Part shown: one piece after another, positions 50,647-59,036 of the stretch
Numbering within the stretch: the first letter of the stretch is position 1
Layout of the letters: every line of letters begins with the position of its first letter
Made by a program: the position numbers and the translations under genes
Origin: Algoriphagus vanfongensis DSM 17529
Lineage (GTDB): Bacteria; Bacteroidota; Bacteroidia; Cytophagales; Cyclobacteriaceae
Reading direction: 5' to 3'
NCBI RefSeq assembly: GCF_000429465.1
Contig: NZ_AUBX01000015.1
Coordinates: forward strand, 124,001-188,000
Length of the DNA stretch: 64,000 nucleotides
Notes under the pieces: generated by a model
What the model was told of the DNA's origin: nothing
What the model saw: the letters and a program-made list of their open reading frames with translations, nothing else
The model's database searches: none

Positions 50647-52422
50647 ATGAATGTCAGTACAATCGACTGGGCCATTATCGGGGCCTTTTTTGTCATTTCC
50701 TTATTGATAGGACTATTTACCTCAAAGAAAGCCGGCTCTTCAGCCAAGGAATTCTTTCTTTCAGGACGTAATATGCCATGGTGGCTGCTAGGTGTATCCA
50801 TGGTAGCAACCACTTTTTCGGCAGATACACCCAACTTGGTCACCGACATCGTCCGAAAAAATGGTGTGGCGGGTAACTGGGCTTGGTGGGCTTTCTTGCT
50901 CACAGGGATGCTGACGGTATTTGTTTATGCCAAACTTTGGAGAAGATCCGAAGTGACAACCGATTTGGAATTTTATGAATTACGCTATTCCGGTAAAGGA
51001 GCCGCCTTCTTGAGAGCATTTAGAGCTATCTATTTGGGTGTCTTTTTCAATGTCGTGATCATGGCTACCGTATCTCTGGCTGCTATCAAAATCGGCGGGG
51101 TCATGCTTGGACTTAGTCCGGTGCAGACCTTGTTGATCGCTTCCATTGTGACAGTAGTTTATAGCTCTTTGGGAGGTTTGAAAGGCGTTTTGTTGACTGA
51201 TTTCTTTCAGTTTTTCATCGCCATGATCGGATCTTTTGGAGCAGCTTATTTCATTTTGGATTTACCGGAAATCGGTAGCCTCAACAATCTTTTGACTCAT
51301 GAGAATGTAGCGGGTAAGTTGGATTTCATTCCAGACTTTGACAATCCCAATGTCTATATCCCACTTTTCATCCTTCCCATAGCCATCCAGTGGTGGGCTA
51401 CTTGGTATCCTGGTTCTGAGCCAGGTGGTGGTGGCTACATCGCCCAGCGTATGCTTTCTGCCAAAGATGAGAAGAATGCCATCGGAGCCACGCTCTTTTA
51501 TAACATTGCACATTATGCAATGAGACCTTGGCCGTGGATCTTGATTGCCCTTTCTTCTTTGGTGCTTTTCCCAAATATCTCAGATCTCCAAGCAGCATTC
51601 CCTAACATCCCTGCGGATAAATTGGGTGATGACTTAGCGTATTCTGCGATGCTGACTTTCCTTCCAACAGGTTTGATCGGGATTGTATTGGCATCTTTGA
51701 TCGCAGCGGTAATGTCCACGCTTTCTACTCACCTGAACTGGGGATCTTCCTACGTGGTAAATGATTTTTACCTGAGATTTGTCAAGCCTGAAGCTTCTGA
51801 CAAAGAATTGGTAGCTGTTGGAAGAATTTCTACCGTAGTCTTGATGGCGCTTTCGGCTATTTTGGCCTTGGCTCTATCCTCTGCTTTGGACGCCTTCAAT
51901 ATCTTGCTTCAGATCGGTGCAGGTACAGGTTTGATTTTTATCCTTCGTTGGTTCTGGTGGAGAATAAACGCATTCACAGAAATTTCTGCAATGGCGATTT
52001 CTTTCGTAGTGGCGATTTTCTTTGAGGTGATCAATCCAAACATTGAATTGATCAGCATACCAGATGACCAGTCATATCTCAAATTGATCTATTCCGTATC
52101 AATCACCACTATCGGTTGGTTGCTAGTCACCTTCTTGACCGCACCAGAAAAGGACGAGGTTTTGCTTAGCTTCTACAGAAAAGTAAGACCTGCTGCTTAT
52201 GGATGGAAAAAAGTACTAGACAGATATCCTAGCGAAGTGCAGGAGCAAGGTCAGCTACCAAAAGAAATTGGTCTGATGCTGGCAGGTACGATCATGATTT
52301 ATTCAGCACTATTTTCCACAGGATTTTTCATCTATGGCAATATGCTTGGAGGATCTATCGCAGCCGTTCTTTCGGTGATTACTAGTATCATCATCATCAA
52401 ATCCTGGAAAAACATCCGCTAA
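50647..52422 (+). CDS. Sodium:solute symporter (SSS family)
   Basis: A 591-aa SSS-family transporter with about 13-14 membrane helices. Motifs are IDWAIIGAFFVISLLIGLFTSKKAGSSAKEFFLSGRNMPWWLLGVSMVATTFSADTPNLVTDIV in helix 1-2 and AVMSTLSTHLNWGSSYVVNDFYLRF, a hallmark of the Bacteroidota SSS subgroup. The sodium site is suggested by the Ser/Thr-rich TLSTHLNWGSSYV in the helix-8 region. Substrate is unknown: sugar, proline and sialic acid are all handled by relatives. The ATG at 50647 (MNVSTIDW) is preferred to an upstream TTG. The end overlaps gldD by 4 bp (convergent). Confidence 0.92.
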   Translation: MNVSTIDWAIIGAFFVISLLIGLFTSKKAGSSAKEFFLSGRNMPWWLLGVSMVATTFSADTPNLVTDIVRKNGVAGNWAWWAFLLTGMLTVFVYAKLWRRSEVTTDLEFYELRYSGKGAAFLRAFRAIYLGVFFNVVIMATVSLAAIKIGGVMLGLSPVQTLLIASIVTVVYSSLGGLKGVLLTDFFQFFIAMIGSFGAAYFILDLPEIGSLNNLLTHENVAGKLDFIPDFDNPNVYIPLFILPIAIQWWATWYPGSEPGGGGYIAQRMLSAKDEKNAIGATLFYNIAHYAMRPWPWILIALSSLVLFPNISDLQAAFPNIPADKLGDDLAYSAMLTFLPTGLIGIVLASLIAAVMSTLSTHLNWGSSYVVNDFYLRFVKPEASDKELVAVGRISTVVLMALSAILALALSSALDAFNILLQIGAGTGLIFILRWFWWRINAFTEISAMAISFVVAIFFEVINPNIELISIPDDQSYLKLIYSVSITTIGWLLVTFLTAPEKDEVLLSFYRKVRPAAYGWKKVLDRYPSEVQEQGQLPKEIGLMLAGTIMIYSALFSTGFFIYGNMLGGSIAAVLSVITSIIIIKSWKNIR

Positions 52423-52991
52423 TCCTGAAATTTTACAGAATTCATCAGGTGGGCTAGGTCCACCTTGATGAATTCTATCACAGGGGATAGGGAGTCATTT
52501 TTCATGGATGTATTAAAATACAAGGCTCCCCTCAAAAAATGCTCTGTAGAATCCGTCACAAAAAATTGAAACTGGGTAGGCACCTCACCGCTTAGCTCCG
52601 CCACTACTCCGGTATACCCTTCTGGAGTTATCAACACATTTTCTGAAATCCCATAGGCCTTTTGCTGATGTTTCGCTGTCAGATTAAAGGCATCTGTACT
52701 GAGGGATCTAAAATCATATTGCTCATTGATAGGCCTGTAAGTCAAATGTACTTTGGCATCAAAGTCTTGGTAGTTGATATTAATCCAGTTTTTTTCATCC
52801 AAATTGAATGAATCCGGCTCTACTCTACCATGCTTAGAATATTCCAAGCTATAGGGATATTCTCCATCCAATGTGGAAAAGGAATGGCTAGGAAGATCGA
52901 TTCTATTATAGCCTGGAGGTTTTGGGAGGTAATTTTGCTCACATGCACTCAGCAATCCCACAGTCAAAGTCATCAAGATTAACTTTCTCAT
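52419..52991 (-). CDS. gldD: Gliding motility lipoprotein GldD
   Basis: GldD (190 aa) is a lipoprotein required for gliding in Flavobacterium. A signal peptide with lipobox LLSAC (Cys17) is followed by EQNYLPKPPGYNRIDLPSHSF, the diagnostic GldD opening. Later motifs are LTYRPINEQYDFRSLSTDAFNLTAKHQQKA and FLRGALYFNTSMKNDSLSPVIEFIKVDLAHLMNSV. It is solitary here, unlike the gldDE order in some relatives; the neighbours are a symporter and a DinB protein. gldB is 19 kb away, so gliding genes are scattered. Membrane localisation is outer membrane or periplasm. Confidence 0.93.
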   Translation of the reverse strand: MRKLILMTLTVGLLSACEQNYLPKPPGYNRIDLPSHSFSTLDGEYPYSLEYSKHGRVEPDSFNLDEKNWININYQDFDAKVHLTYRPINEQYDFRSLSTDAFNLTAKHQQKAYGISENVLITPEGYTGVVAELSGEVPTQFQFFVTDSTEHFLRGALYFNTSMKNDSLSPVIEFIKVDLAHLMNSVKFQD

Positions 52992-53067
52992 GGCTTAAAA
53001 TTAGACTTTGCATTTGAATTGATCTCGGAAAAGTGGAAATTTAAGAAATAACCAATCTCTCTTTTCA

Positions 53068-53598
53068 ATGAAAAAACCAATTTACAAACTCGTTTTTGGT
53101 CTGGCAGCAGGTCTTCTGATCATGGCATCAGGCATGGCTAAAGCTCAGACTACGATGGATGAATTTCTACCCAAATGGAATAACAGCAAGCAATTCACGA
53201 TCGACGTGCTCAATAAGATGCCTGATTCGGGCATGGATTATAAAACTGATCCGGCAGCGATGAGCTTCAAGGAGCAAATTCACCACATCGGAAGTGCTAT
53301 CGTCGGGATTTCACAAGGCTTTTTGGATGGAAAAGACCCCGGTTTCAGCATCGACATCGCCACTGCTAGCAAGGCTGAATTGGCGGACTATACCGCTAAA
53401 TGTTTTGATTATGGCATGGCAACCATGAAAGCGCTAAGCCCTGAGCAAGCAGCAGAAAAAATAGAGGTTTTTGGCAATCAAGTGTCCAGAAGACAAGTCA
53501 TGGCTCTCTTGATGGATCATACGACTCATCACAGAGGATCAGCCATTGCCTATCTCCGGTCCAATGGCGTAGAGCCTCCTGCTTTCGTAGGATTCTAA
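53068..53598 (+). CDS. DinB/YfiT-like family protein, exported
   Basis: A 176-aa protein with a signal peptide (PIYKLVFGLAAGLLIMASGMAKAQ). A four-helix DinB domain follows, with a metal-binding His in EQIHHIGSAIVGI and a DHTTHHRGSAIAYL segment (two or three His ligands). DinB proteins often bind a metal ion and include thiol-dependent transferases, but many are of unknown function. A signal peptide on a DinB protein is a Bacteroidota peculiarity. It is followed by a strong terminator and is probably monocistronic. Confidence 0.88.
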   Translation: MKKPIYKLVFGLAAGLLIMASGMAKAQTTMDEFLPKWNNSKQFTIDVLNKMPDSGMDYKTDPAAMSFKEQIHHIGSAIVGISQGFLDGKDPGFSIDIATASKAELADYTAKCFDYGMATMKALSPEQAAEKIEVFGNQVSRRQVMALLMDHTTHHRGSAIAYLRSNGVEPPAFVGF

Positions 53599-53606
53599 TA
53601 AAAAAA

Positions 53607-53642
53607 ATCCCTGACAGCTTTTCTAATTGTCAGGGATTTTTT
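53607..53642 (+). terminator. Rho-independent terminator after the DinB gene
   Basis: ATCCCTGACA (53607-53616) and TGTCAGGGAT (53628-53637) form a 10-bp stem followed by TTTTTT. Confidence 0.85.
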
Positions 53643-53658
53643 GATTCTACTATTTTCG

Positions 53659-53811
53659 TCATACCGCTCGGCCGGATATCAATCTCATCAATACAGCTAT
53701 CACAGCCAATACCAACAAAATGTGGATCAATCCACCAACGCTATAAACAAAGAATCCTAGAATCCATCCAATGATCAGGATGACAGCGATTAAATAAAGT
53801 AAAGAACTCAT
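53659..53811 (-). CDS. lmo0937 family membrane protein (50 aa)
   Basis: A 50-residue protein on the minus strand, ATG at 53811, stop at 53659-53661. The translation starts MSSLLYLIAVILIIGWILGF and ends LMRLISGRAV. It is almost wholly hydrophobic with two membrane helices and a Gly-Gly-hinge (YSVGGLIHI). This is the diagnostic pattern of the widely conserved small lmo0937 family, whose role is unknown although some members are stress-induced. It lies between the DinB terminator and the nitroreductase terminator and has no partner. Small size makes it easy to overlook. Confidence 0.85.
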   Translation of the reverse strand: MSSLLYLIAVILIIGWILGFFVYSVGGLIHILLVLAVIAVLMRLISGRAV

Positions 53812-53984
53812 GATTTCATTTTTTTGGTTGAACACTTTCTATTGTTCAATCCAAATGCCTGAAAAGCATAAAAATCAAAAAGTTCATTCAGAGCCTTCCA
53901 ATGGACATTTTTCGAAAATTCATATAATTTCTACTCGTCATTCACCCCACTATTCCTCCACAAGCTGAGGAAATCCTTTCCCAA

Positions 53985-54014
53985 AAAAAAGAAAAACCCG
54001 ACCTAGTGGTCGGG
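53985..54014 (-). terminator. Rho-independent terminator of the kynurenine operon
   Basis: On the minus strand CCCGACC (54014-54008) pairs with GGTCGGG (54003-53997) and is followed by a T-run (the A-rich 53985-53996). It lies just after the nitroreductase stop. Confidence 0.85.
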
Positions 54015-54020
54015 CTTGTA

Positions 54021-54629
54021 TCACTCTCTGATCCAGGCGACTTTGTCGCCGATCGCATCACGCTTGCCTTCCGGCCAAGTTTCGATTCCCGGTTTGGCTA
54101 CATAGAAAAAGCCCATCAGCATGTCTTCTCCTTCCAAACCAAAGTCTTCTCTAGCCTCTGGCCAGAATGTCGGGCCCCCAGTGCCCCAATAAGCCGCTAA
54201 GCCATGAGCAGAAGCCGTCAGATACATGTTCTGAACTGCCATAGAGACTGCAGCGATCTCTTCCATCACTGGAATTCCAGAACCTTCAGTCCGCTTCATC
54301 AAAATGGCAATCACATGGGAAGCTTTCAGCGGGCTTTCTTTGAACTTGGTGTAGGTAGCTTCCAAAAACGGAGTTCCGTTTTTCTCTGCTCTCATTTTAT
54401 AAAGATCTGCCTGGTAGTCGGCAAATTTTTTCAATCCCTCGCCCGTGTACACAATAAATCTCCAAGGTTGAGTCAGTTTATGAGTAGGAGCCCAGTTAGC
54501 ATTTTCGAGCATCTCCTCGATGATGGAATCGTCCACAGGGTCATTTTCCTTAAACTGTGAAACAAACAGGGATCTTCTCCCACGGATGATTTTGGTTACC
54601 TCTTCTGAGTTAAAATCAGGTCTTTGCAT
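54021..54629 (-). CDS. Nitroreductase family protein
   Basis: A 202-aa FMN-dependent nitroreductase-fold protein. The N-terminus has IRGRRSLFVSQFKENDPVDDSIIEEMLENANWAPTHKLTQPWRFIVYTGEGLKKF, the FMN phosphate-binding R-R-S and W-A-P-T signature. GLAAYWGTGGPTFWPEAREDFGLEGEDMLMGFFYVAKP follows. It reduces quinone-like or nitro compounds with NAD(P)H in known relatives. It starts 11 bp after kmo and is the last gene of the operon before the terminator. A link to kynurenine metabolism is positional; a role in detoxifying an iminoquinone by-product is speculative. Confidence 0.9.
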   Translation of the reverse strand: MQRPDFNSEEVTKIIRGRRSLFVSQFKENDPVDDSIIEEMLENANWAPTHKLTQPWRFIVYTGEGLKKFADYQADLYKMRAEKNGTPFLEATYTKFKESPLKASHVIAILMKRTEGSGIPVMEEIAAVSMAVQNMYLTASAHGLAAYWGTGGPTFWPEAREDFGLEGEDMLMGFFYVAKPGIETWPEGKRDAIGDKVAWIRE

Positions 54630-54640
54630 AAAGTATTGTC

Positions 54641-55993
54641 TTAAACCGCTTTCGCAGTTTCCATTTTATTAATGATGTCTTCGTAGTCAAGTTTGTCCCA
54701 GTTTTCGGTGATCAGCGGATCTGCCATCACACCGTCCATGATGCTTTCTTGGAGTTTGCCTTGAGCATATGCCTCGGCGTAGCCCATGTCTGAAAATGTC
54801 ACCATGGTATAGAGTGGGATCCATTCCTTGGGATAGAGTGCATGAAGCTTTGCCTCGATTTTTTTGCGAAGCAAAAATTTGGGATCAGCTACAGAATCTC
54901 TCATTTCTATGAAATTCTCCATCGCCAATTGGCAAATCGCATCGGTATCCAGCTTGCGTTTCTTCTGGAATTTTTCGAAAACCAAATCCCAAGAGTTCAG
55001 GCCGTATTTTTCCAATAGTCCATTGAGAATGAAGCAATCCTCAAATCCACAATTCATCCCTTGCCCATAAAAAGGAACCATCGCATGGGATGCATCTCCC
55101 AACAGCATGCTGTGGCCCTGCACCCAAGGAAAACATTCGATATTGATCAGCGCAGCGGTCGGGTTTTTGAAAAACTCTTCCTTCAGGTTTGGCATCAGTT
55201 GATAGGCATCGTCGAAGTAGTTGGTAAAAACAGACTCCAGATCCTTCTCATCATTGATTTTGTCAAAACAGACTTTGGTTCCCTGAAATGGAAGAAACAA
55301 AGTACAGGTGAACGATTTATCCGGATTGGGCAGCGCGATCAGCATAAACTTGCCTCTCGGCCAGATATGAAGCGCATTGGGATCCATGGCAAATTCTCCT
55401 TCCGGAGTCGCCGGAATGGTCAATTCTTTATAGCCGTGACTGAGATATTCCTGCTTGTAATTGAAGCGAACCTGCTTTTGCATCGAAAGCCTCAAGGCAG
55501 AATATGCTCCGTCTGCGCCGATGATTACAGGAGCTATTTCTTTCTTGATTCCAGCTTTGGTCTCAAAAGTGATCTCCTGATTCTCAAAATTGACATCGAG
55601 ACATTTGTGCTCAAACTTTATCTGCGCACCCAGTCTCTCAGCTTCCTCAGCAAGCAGCTGATTGAATTTACCTCTGGAAATAGAATAAATCGCCTGATTA
55701 TCCTTCCCATATGGGATAAAAGACGTACCCCCGTGTTCATCGTGAATCTTACGTCCGTACATTGGAATCGCCAAGGGAAGCACCTGATCCTTGAGTCCCA
55801 CCTGTTCCAGACTTTTCCATCCTCTATGACTCAGGGCCATATTGATAGATCTGCCTCCTTCGTAGTAGGGAGAGATTCTTTTGTCAGGTCTTTTGTCATA
55901 GACCGTCACATCCAATCCCTGACGCTTGAGATATATCGCCATCAAGGTCCCGATCAATCCGGCACCAAGAATGCTTATTTCATCTTGTTTCAT
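54641..55993 (-). CDS. kmo: Kynurenine 3-monooxygenase
   Basis: Kmo (450 aa) is a FAD- and NADPH-dependent hydroxylase that makes 3-hydroxykynurenine from L-kynurenine. The FAD Rossmann motif is SILGAGLIGTLMAIYL at the N-terminus. YEGGRSINMALSHRGWKSLEQVGL (the substrate-side helix) and the second FAD motif LLGDASHAMVPFYGQGMNCGFEDC follow. A C-terminal membrane-proximal helix may lie beyond KFLLRKKIE. The gene is between kynU (26 bp upstream) and the nitroreductase gene. Its partners haaO and kynU are in the same operon, which supports the assignment firmly. Confidence 0.94.
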   Translation of the reverse strand: MKQDEISILGAGLIGTLMAIYLKRQGLDVTVYDKRPDKRISPYYEGGRSINMALSHRGWKSLEQVGLKDQVLPLAIPMYGRKIHDEHGGTSFIPYGKDNQAIYSISRGKFNQLLAEEAERLGAQIKFEHKCLDVNFENQEITFETKAGIKKEIAPVIIGADGAYSALRLSMQKQVRFNYKQEYLSHGYKELTIPATPEGEFAMDPNALHIWPRGKFMLIALPNPDKSFTCTLFLPFQGTKVCFDKINDEKDLESVFTNYFDDAYQLMPNLKEEFFKNPTAALINIECFPWVQGHSMLLGDASHAMVPFYGQGMNCGFEDCFILNGLLEKYGLNSWDLVFEKFQKKRKLDTDAICQLAMENFIEMRDSVADPKFLLRKKIEAKLHALYPKEWIPLYTMVTFSDMGYAEAYAQGKLQESIMDGVMADPLITENWDKLDYEDIINKMETAKAV

Positions 55994-56019
55994 GTGGATT
56001 TTTTTATCCTCGCTTTTTT

Positions 56020-57297
56020 TTAAGCGAATTTTTCAATGGATTGTTCCAAAATTTTGGCAAATCTGAAAACATCCATGTAGCTGTTATAAAGTGGTGTCGG
56101 GGCCAGCCGGATCACATTTGGATTTCTCCAATCCCCAACTACTCCTCGGCTATACCATTCATCGAAGACAGCCTTTCCGCCGCGATGAATCAGCAAAGAT
56201 AACTGACAGCCTCTATCGGAGGGTTTTTCTGGGGTAATTATTTCCAAAATGCCTGATTCTCCGCTGATTTCTCGAATCAAATACTCCAAATAGCCAGTCA
56301 GCTTGATGCTTTTTTCCCTAAGGTTTTGCATCCCCGCGTCCACAAAAATATCCAAGGAAGCCTGATGCGCTGCCAAAGCCAGAATATTGGTATTGGCCAG
56401 CTGCCATCCATCTGCTCCAAACATGGGAAGAAATCCCTTTTCCATTTTGAATCGCTGGCCTTCATCATGACCCCACCAGCCTGCAAAGCGATTCAAATCA
56501 GGTCTTTCGGCAAATCGCTCATGCACATAAATTCCAGAAATATTCCCAGGACCGGAATTCATGTACTTATAACTACACCAAGTCGCAAAATCTACATCCC
56601 AGTCATGCAATTTCAAAAGGGCATTGCCCGCGGCATGAGCCAAATCAAAGCCTGCGTAAGCCCCAACTTCATGAGCTGCTTGGGTAATCGCTTGCATATC
56701 AAAAAGCTGTCCTGAGTAATACTGGATTCCAGCCATGTTGACCAAAGCCAAAGCTTCGCCCTGACTTTTGATTTCAGCTACAATATCTTCCGTCCTCAAG
56801 GTATGTTCCCCTGCCCTCGGCTTCAATTCGACGATGACATCCTCTGGTTTCAAACCATGAAATTTCACCTGAGTCTCGAGCATATATTGATCTGAAGGAA
56901 AAGCTCCAGCCTCCACGATGATCTTGTATCTCTTAGAAGTAGGTCTATAAAATGAAACCATCAATAGGTGCAAATTCACACTGAGGTTGTTCATTGCTAC
57001 CACTTCATGCTCCTGTGCGCCCATGATTTCTGCCAAAGCCGGTTTGGATTTATTCTTGGCATAAAACCAGGCATCTTCTCCATGAAAATGCCCATCCACA
57101 GCCATTTGAGCCCAATTGTGAAGCTCTCGGTCCAATCCATTTCTTACAGATTTAGGCTGAAGGCCCAGAGAGTTTCCACAGAAATAAATGGCCTCTTGAC
57201 CATTCACTTGAGGGAAAAAGAATTGATCTCTAAACTTTGCCAAAGGATCTTTTTGATCCATTTCTTGGGCAAATGATTCTGAGTATTGGTAGTTCAT
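56020..57297 (-). CDS. kynU: Kynureninase
   Basis: Kynureninase (425 aa) is a PLP enzyme that cleaves 3-hydroxykynurenine to 3-hydroxyanthranilate and alanine. The PLP Lys lies in WCSYKYMNSGPG, with the preceding FDLAHAAGNA motif and an N-terminal FPQVNGQEAIYFCGNSLGLQPKS. RFAGWWGHDE and a C-terminal SRGVVGDWRNPNVIRLAPTPLYN are typical of the family. It lies between haaO and kmo. The fold is that of aminotransferase class V; other members would not have this motif set. Confidence 0.95.
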   Translation of the reverse strand: MNYQYSESFAQEMDQKDPLAKFRDQFFFPQVNGQEAIYFCGNSLGLQPKSVRNGLDRELHNWAQMAVDGHFHGEDAWFYAKNKSKPALAEIMGAQEHEVVAMNNLSVNLHLLMVSFYRPTSKRYKIIVEAGAFPSDQYMLETQVKFHGLKPEDVIVELKPRAGEHTLRTEDIVAEIKSQGEALALVNMAGIQYYSGQLFDMQAITQAAHEVGAYAGFDLAHAAGNALLKLHDWDVDFATWCSYKYMNSGPGNISGIYVHERFAERPDLNRFAGWWGHDEGQRFKMEKGFLPMFGADGWQLANTNILALAAHQASLDIFVDAGMQNLREKSIKLTGYLEYLIREISGESGILEIITPEKPSDRGCQLSLLIHRGGKAVFDEWYSRGVVGDWRNPNVIRLAPTPLYNSYMDVFRFAKILEQSIEKFA

Positions 57298-57306
57298 GTA
57301 GGAGTT

Positions 57307-57405
57307 ACAAGTTTTAAAGTTTGAAGGTTCAAAGGTTTTAAGTTTTCATAGCATCCTAAAAGTGCAGGATAACTTTCCACTTTTCAACCTTCCCACCTTT
57401 CAACT
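57307..57405. repeat. Imperfect inverted repeat of AACCTTTCAACTTT-like units
   Basis: In the 123-bp gap between haaO and kynU, 57307-57345 reads with AAAGTTTGAAGGTTCAAAGG-like units. 57369-57405 carries AACTTTCCACTTTTCAACC and CCACCTTTCAACTC, roughly the reverse complement. The two arms flank CATAGCATCCTAAAAGTGCAGGATA. A similar AACTTTCCAACC tract is at about 47208-47240. Confidence 0.5.
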
Positions 57406-57420
57406 CATTTGGTCTATCGA

Positions 57421-57933
57421 CTATTTTGTCATCACCGTACCACAGTTTTTGCAGGTACAGTTTTCAGGATTGTTCCAGAATCTATCCATGATAGGAGGTA
57501 ACTGCGAGACAATATCAGTCAGCTCGACATACTCTTCGTAAAGCAAATGTCCACAGTTTTCACAATGCCAGATAAAGCCGTCCTTCTCACCCGGTCTTCT
57601 GTATCTTTCTATCACTAACCCCACAGTATTTGCCGGTCTTCTTGGAGAGTGGGGAACTTTGGGTGGCAAAAGGAAAATTTCTCCCTCTTTGATGTGAATG
57701 TCTTTTGGCTTGCCATCTTCTATCACTTTGAGCACGATATCTCCTTCCAATTGATAAAAGAATTCCTCCCCTTCATCGTAGTGATAGTCCTTTCGAGAAT
57801 TAGGTCCGCCTACGACCATGACAATGAAATCATCATTCCCTTTGTAAACCTGCTGATTGCCAACAGGCGGCTTTAAAAGATGTCTATTATCATCAATCCA
57901 TTTTTTGAAATTGAAAGGTTGGGACAAGGCCAT
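57421..57933 (-). CDS. haaO: 3-hydroxyanthranilate 3,4-dioxygenase
   Basis: HaaO (170 aa) is a non-heme Fe(II) cupin that opens the ring of 3-hydroxyanthranilate; the product cyclises to quinolinate, a precursor of NAD. The cupin ligands are seen in KDYHYDEGEEFFYQLEGDI (His, Glu) and PPKVPHSPRRPANTVG (His). A C-terminal rubredoxin-like metal site has WHCENCG and CTCKNCG (two CxxC). The start at 57933 has the family N-terminus MALSQPFNFKKWIDDNRHLLKPPVGN. It is the first gene of the kynurenine operon and is divergent from the membrane dipeptidase. A second gap with repeats follows. Confidence 0.95.
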   Translation of the reverse strand: MALSQPFNFKKWIDDNRHLLKPPVGNQQVYKGNDDFIVMVVGGPNSRKDYHYDEGEEFFYQLEGDIVLKVIEDGKPKDIHIKEGEIFLLPPKVPHSPRRPANTVGLVIERYRRPGEKDGFIWHCENCGHLLYEEYVELTDIVSQLPPIMDRFWNNPENCTCKNCGTVMTK

Positions 57934-58055
57934 AATTTTATTTTTTTTAGTGGAAAAGGGCTGTTGCTATCGGGTTTTTACCCCAGTGAATTAGGAACTA
58001 AAAGTATTAAAAAACACGCGTTTTTTTCCCTTACTTTGTTCAAAAGGCCGAATTC

Positions 58056-59036
58056 ATGTCATTACCCATTATTGATCTTCACTGCGATTTACTCTCTTAT
58101 TTAGCACGAATCCCCAATGCCAGTGCATTTGCGGGAGACGAGATAGCCTGTGCGTATCCCCATCTCACTGCCGGAAACGTCCAGATGCAAGTGTGCGCGA
58201 TCTATACCGACGTCAAACCAATCTCTATGGATCTGGCTTGGAAGCAAGCAGAGATTTTTGATACGTTGGTGTCCAAAGAGAGCGATTCCTTTTCGGTATT
58301 TGATTGTAAAAACCTTCCTTCTGATGGAACAGTCTCACTTTTTGCATCGATAGAAAACGCAGCGGGATTGGGAGCAGAAGCCACATCTTGGACCGAAATC
58401 TATGGGCAGTTTGACAGGATTTTGGAAAAAACCAAAAAACTGGCCTATATCAGTTTGACACATCATACCGAAAACAGATTCGGAGGAGGAAATTATACAG
58501 AAGGAATTGGCCTGAAAGACGATGGAAAGAAGCTGCTCGATTACATGAGTGGAAAGAAAATCCCAGTTGACTTTAGTCATACTTCGGATCTTCTTGCTGA
58601 GGGAATCTTAAATCATATTGAACAAGCAAACTTAGATATTCCAATCATTGCGAGTCATTCAAATTATCGGGCGATCTGGGATCATAAGCGAAACTTGCCT
58701 GATGAGTTTGCTCAGGAAATCATCCGTAGAAAAGGAATCATCGGAGTGAACTTCCTTCGTGCATTTTTGGATACTGAGGTGCCAGAAAGATTGTTCGAGC
58801 ATATCCTTCATGGATTTGAAATTGGTGGAAAAAAGGCACAGGCATTTGGTGCTGATTATTTTTACACTCAGGATTTTGCTGATCCTAATCGCTTCCCATT
58901 CTATTTCCCTCTGGCAGAAGATGCCAGCCAATACCCAAGTCTGTTGGAAAGCTTGAGCAATAAATTGGATTCGGAATCTCTAGAAAACCTTGCCTACAAA
59001 AACGTCTTAACTTTCTACCAAAACCTTCACAGCTGA
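58056..59036 (+). CDS. Membrane dipeptidase (M19 family)
   Basis: A 326-aa M19 dipeptidase-type amidohydrolase. The two-zinc site begins with IDLHCDLLSYL (His-x-Asp) near the start, continues with SIENAAGLGAEA (the bridging Glu), and includes IPVDFSHTSD and IIASHSNYRAIW (His ligands). In this family it hydrolyses dipeptides with D- or dehydro-residues; the substrate is unknown here. Human renal dipeptidase is a relative. No signal peptide is seen, so it is likely cytoplasmic. The stop overlaps the ATG of the next gene by 1 nt (TGATG), so the two are coupled. Confidence 0.92.
   Translation: MSLPIIDLHCDLLSYLARIPNASAFAGDEIACAYPHLTAGNVQMQVCAIYTDVKPISMDLAWKQAEIFDTLVSKESDSFSVFDCKNLPSDGTVSLFASIENAAGLGAEATSWTEIYGQFDRILEKTKKLAYISLTHHTENRFGGGNYTEGIGLKDDGKKLLDYMSGKKIPVDFSHTSDLLAEGILNHIEQANLDIPIIASHSNYRAIWDHKRNLPDEFAQEIIRRKGIIGVNFLRAFLDTEVPERLFEHILHGFEIGGKKAQAFGADYFYTQDFADPNRFPFYFPLAEDASQYPSLLESLSNKLDSESLENLAYKNVLTFYQNLHS

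Noticed and set aside
55061..56023. A 320-codon plus-strand frame lying across kmo
   Set aside because: It is antisense to a well-supported enzyme with FAD motifs; the predicted sequence shows no domain and has low-complexity composition.
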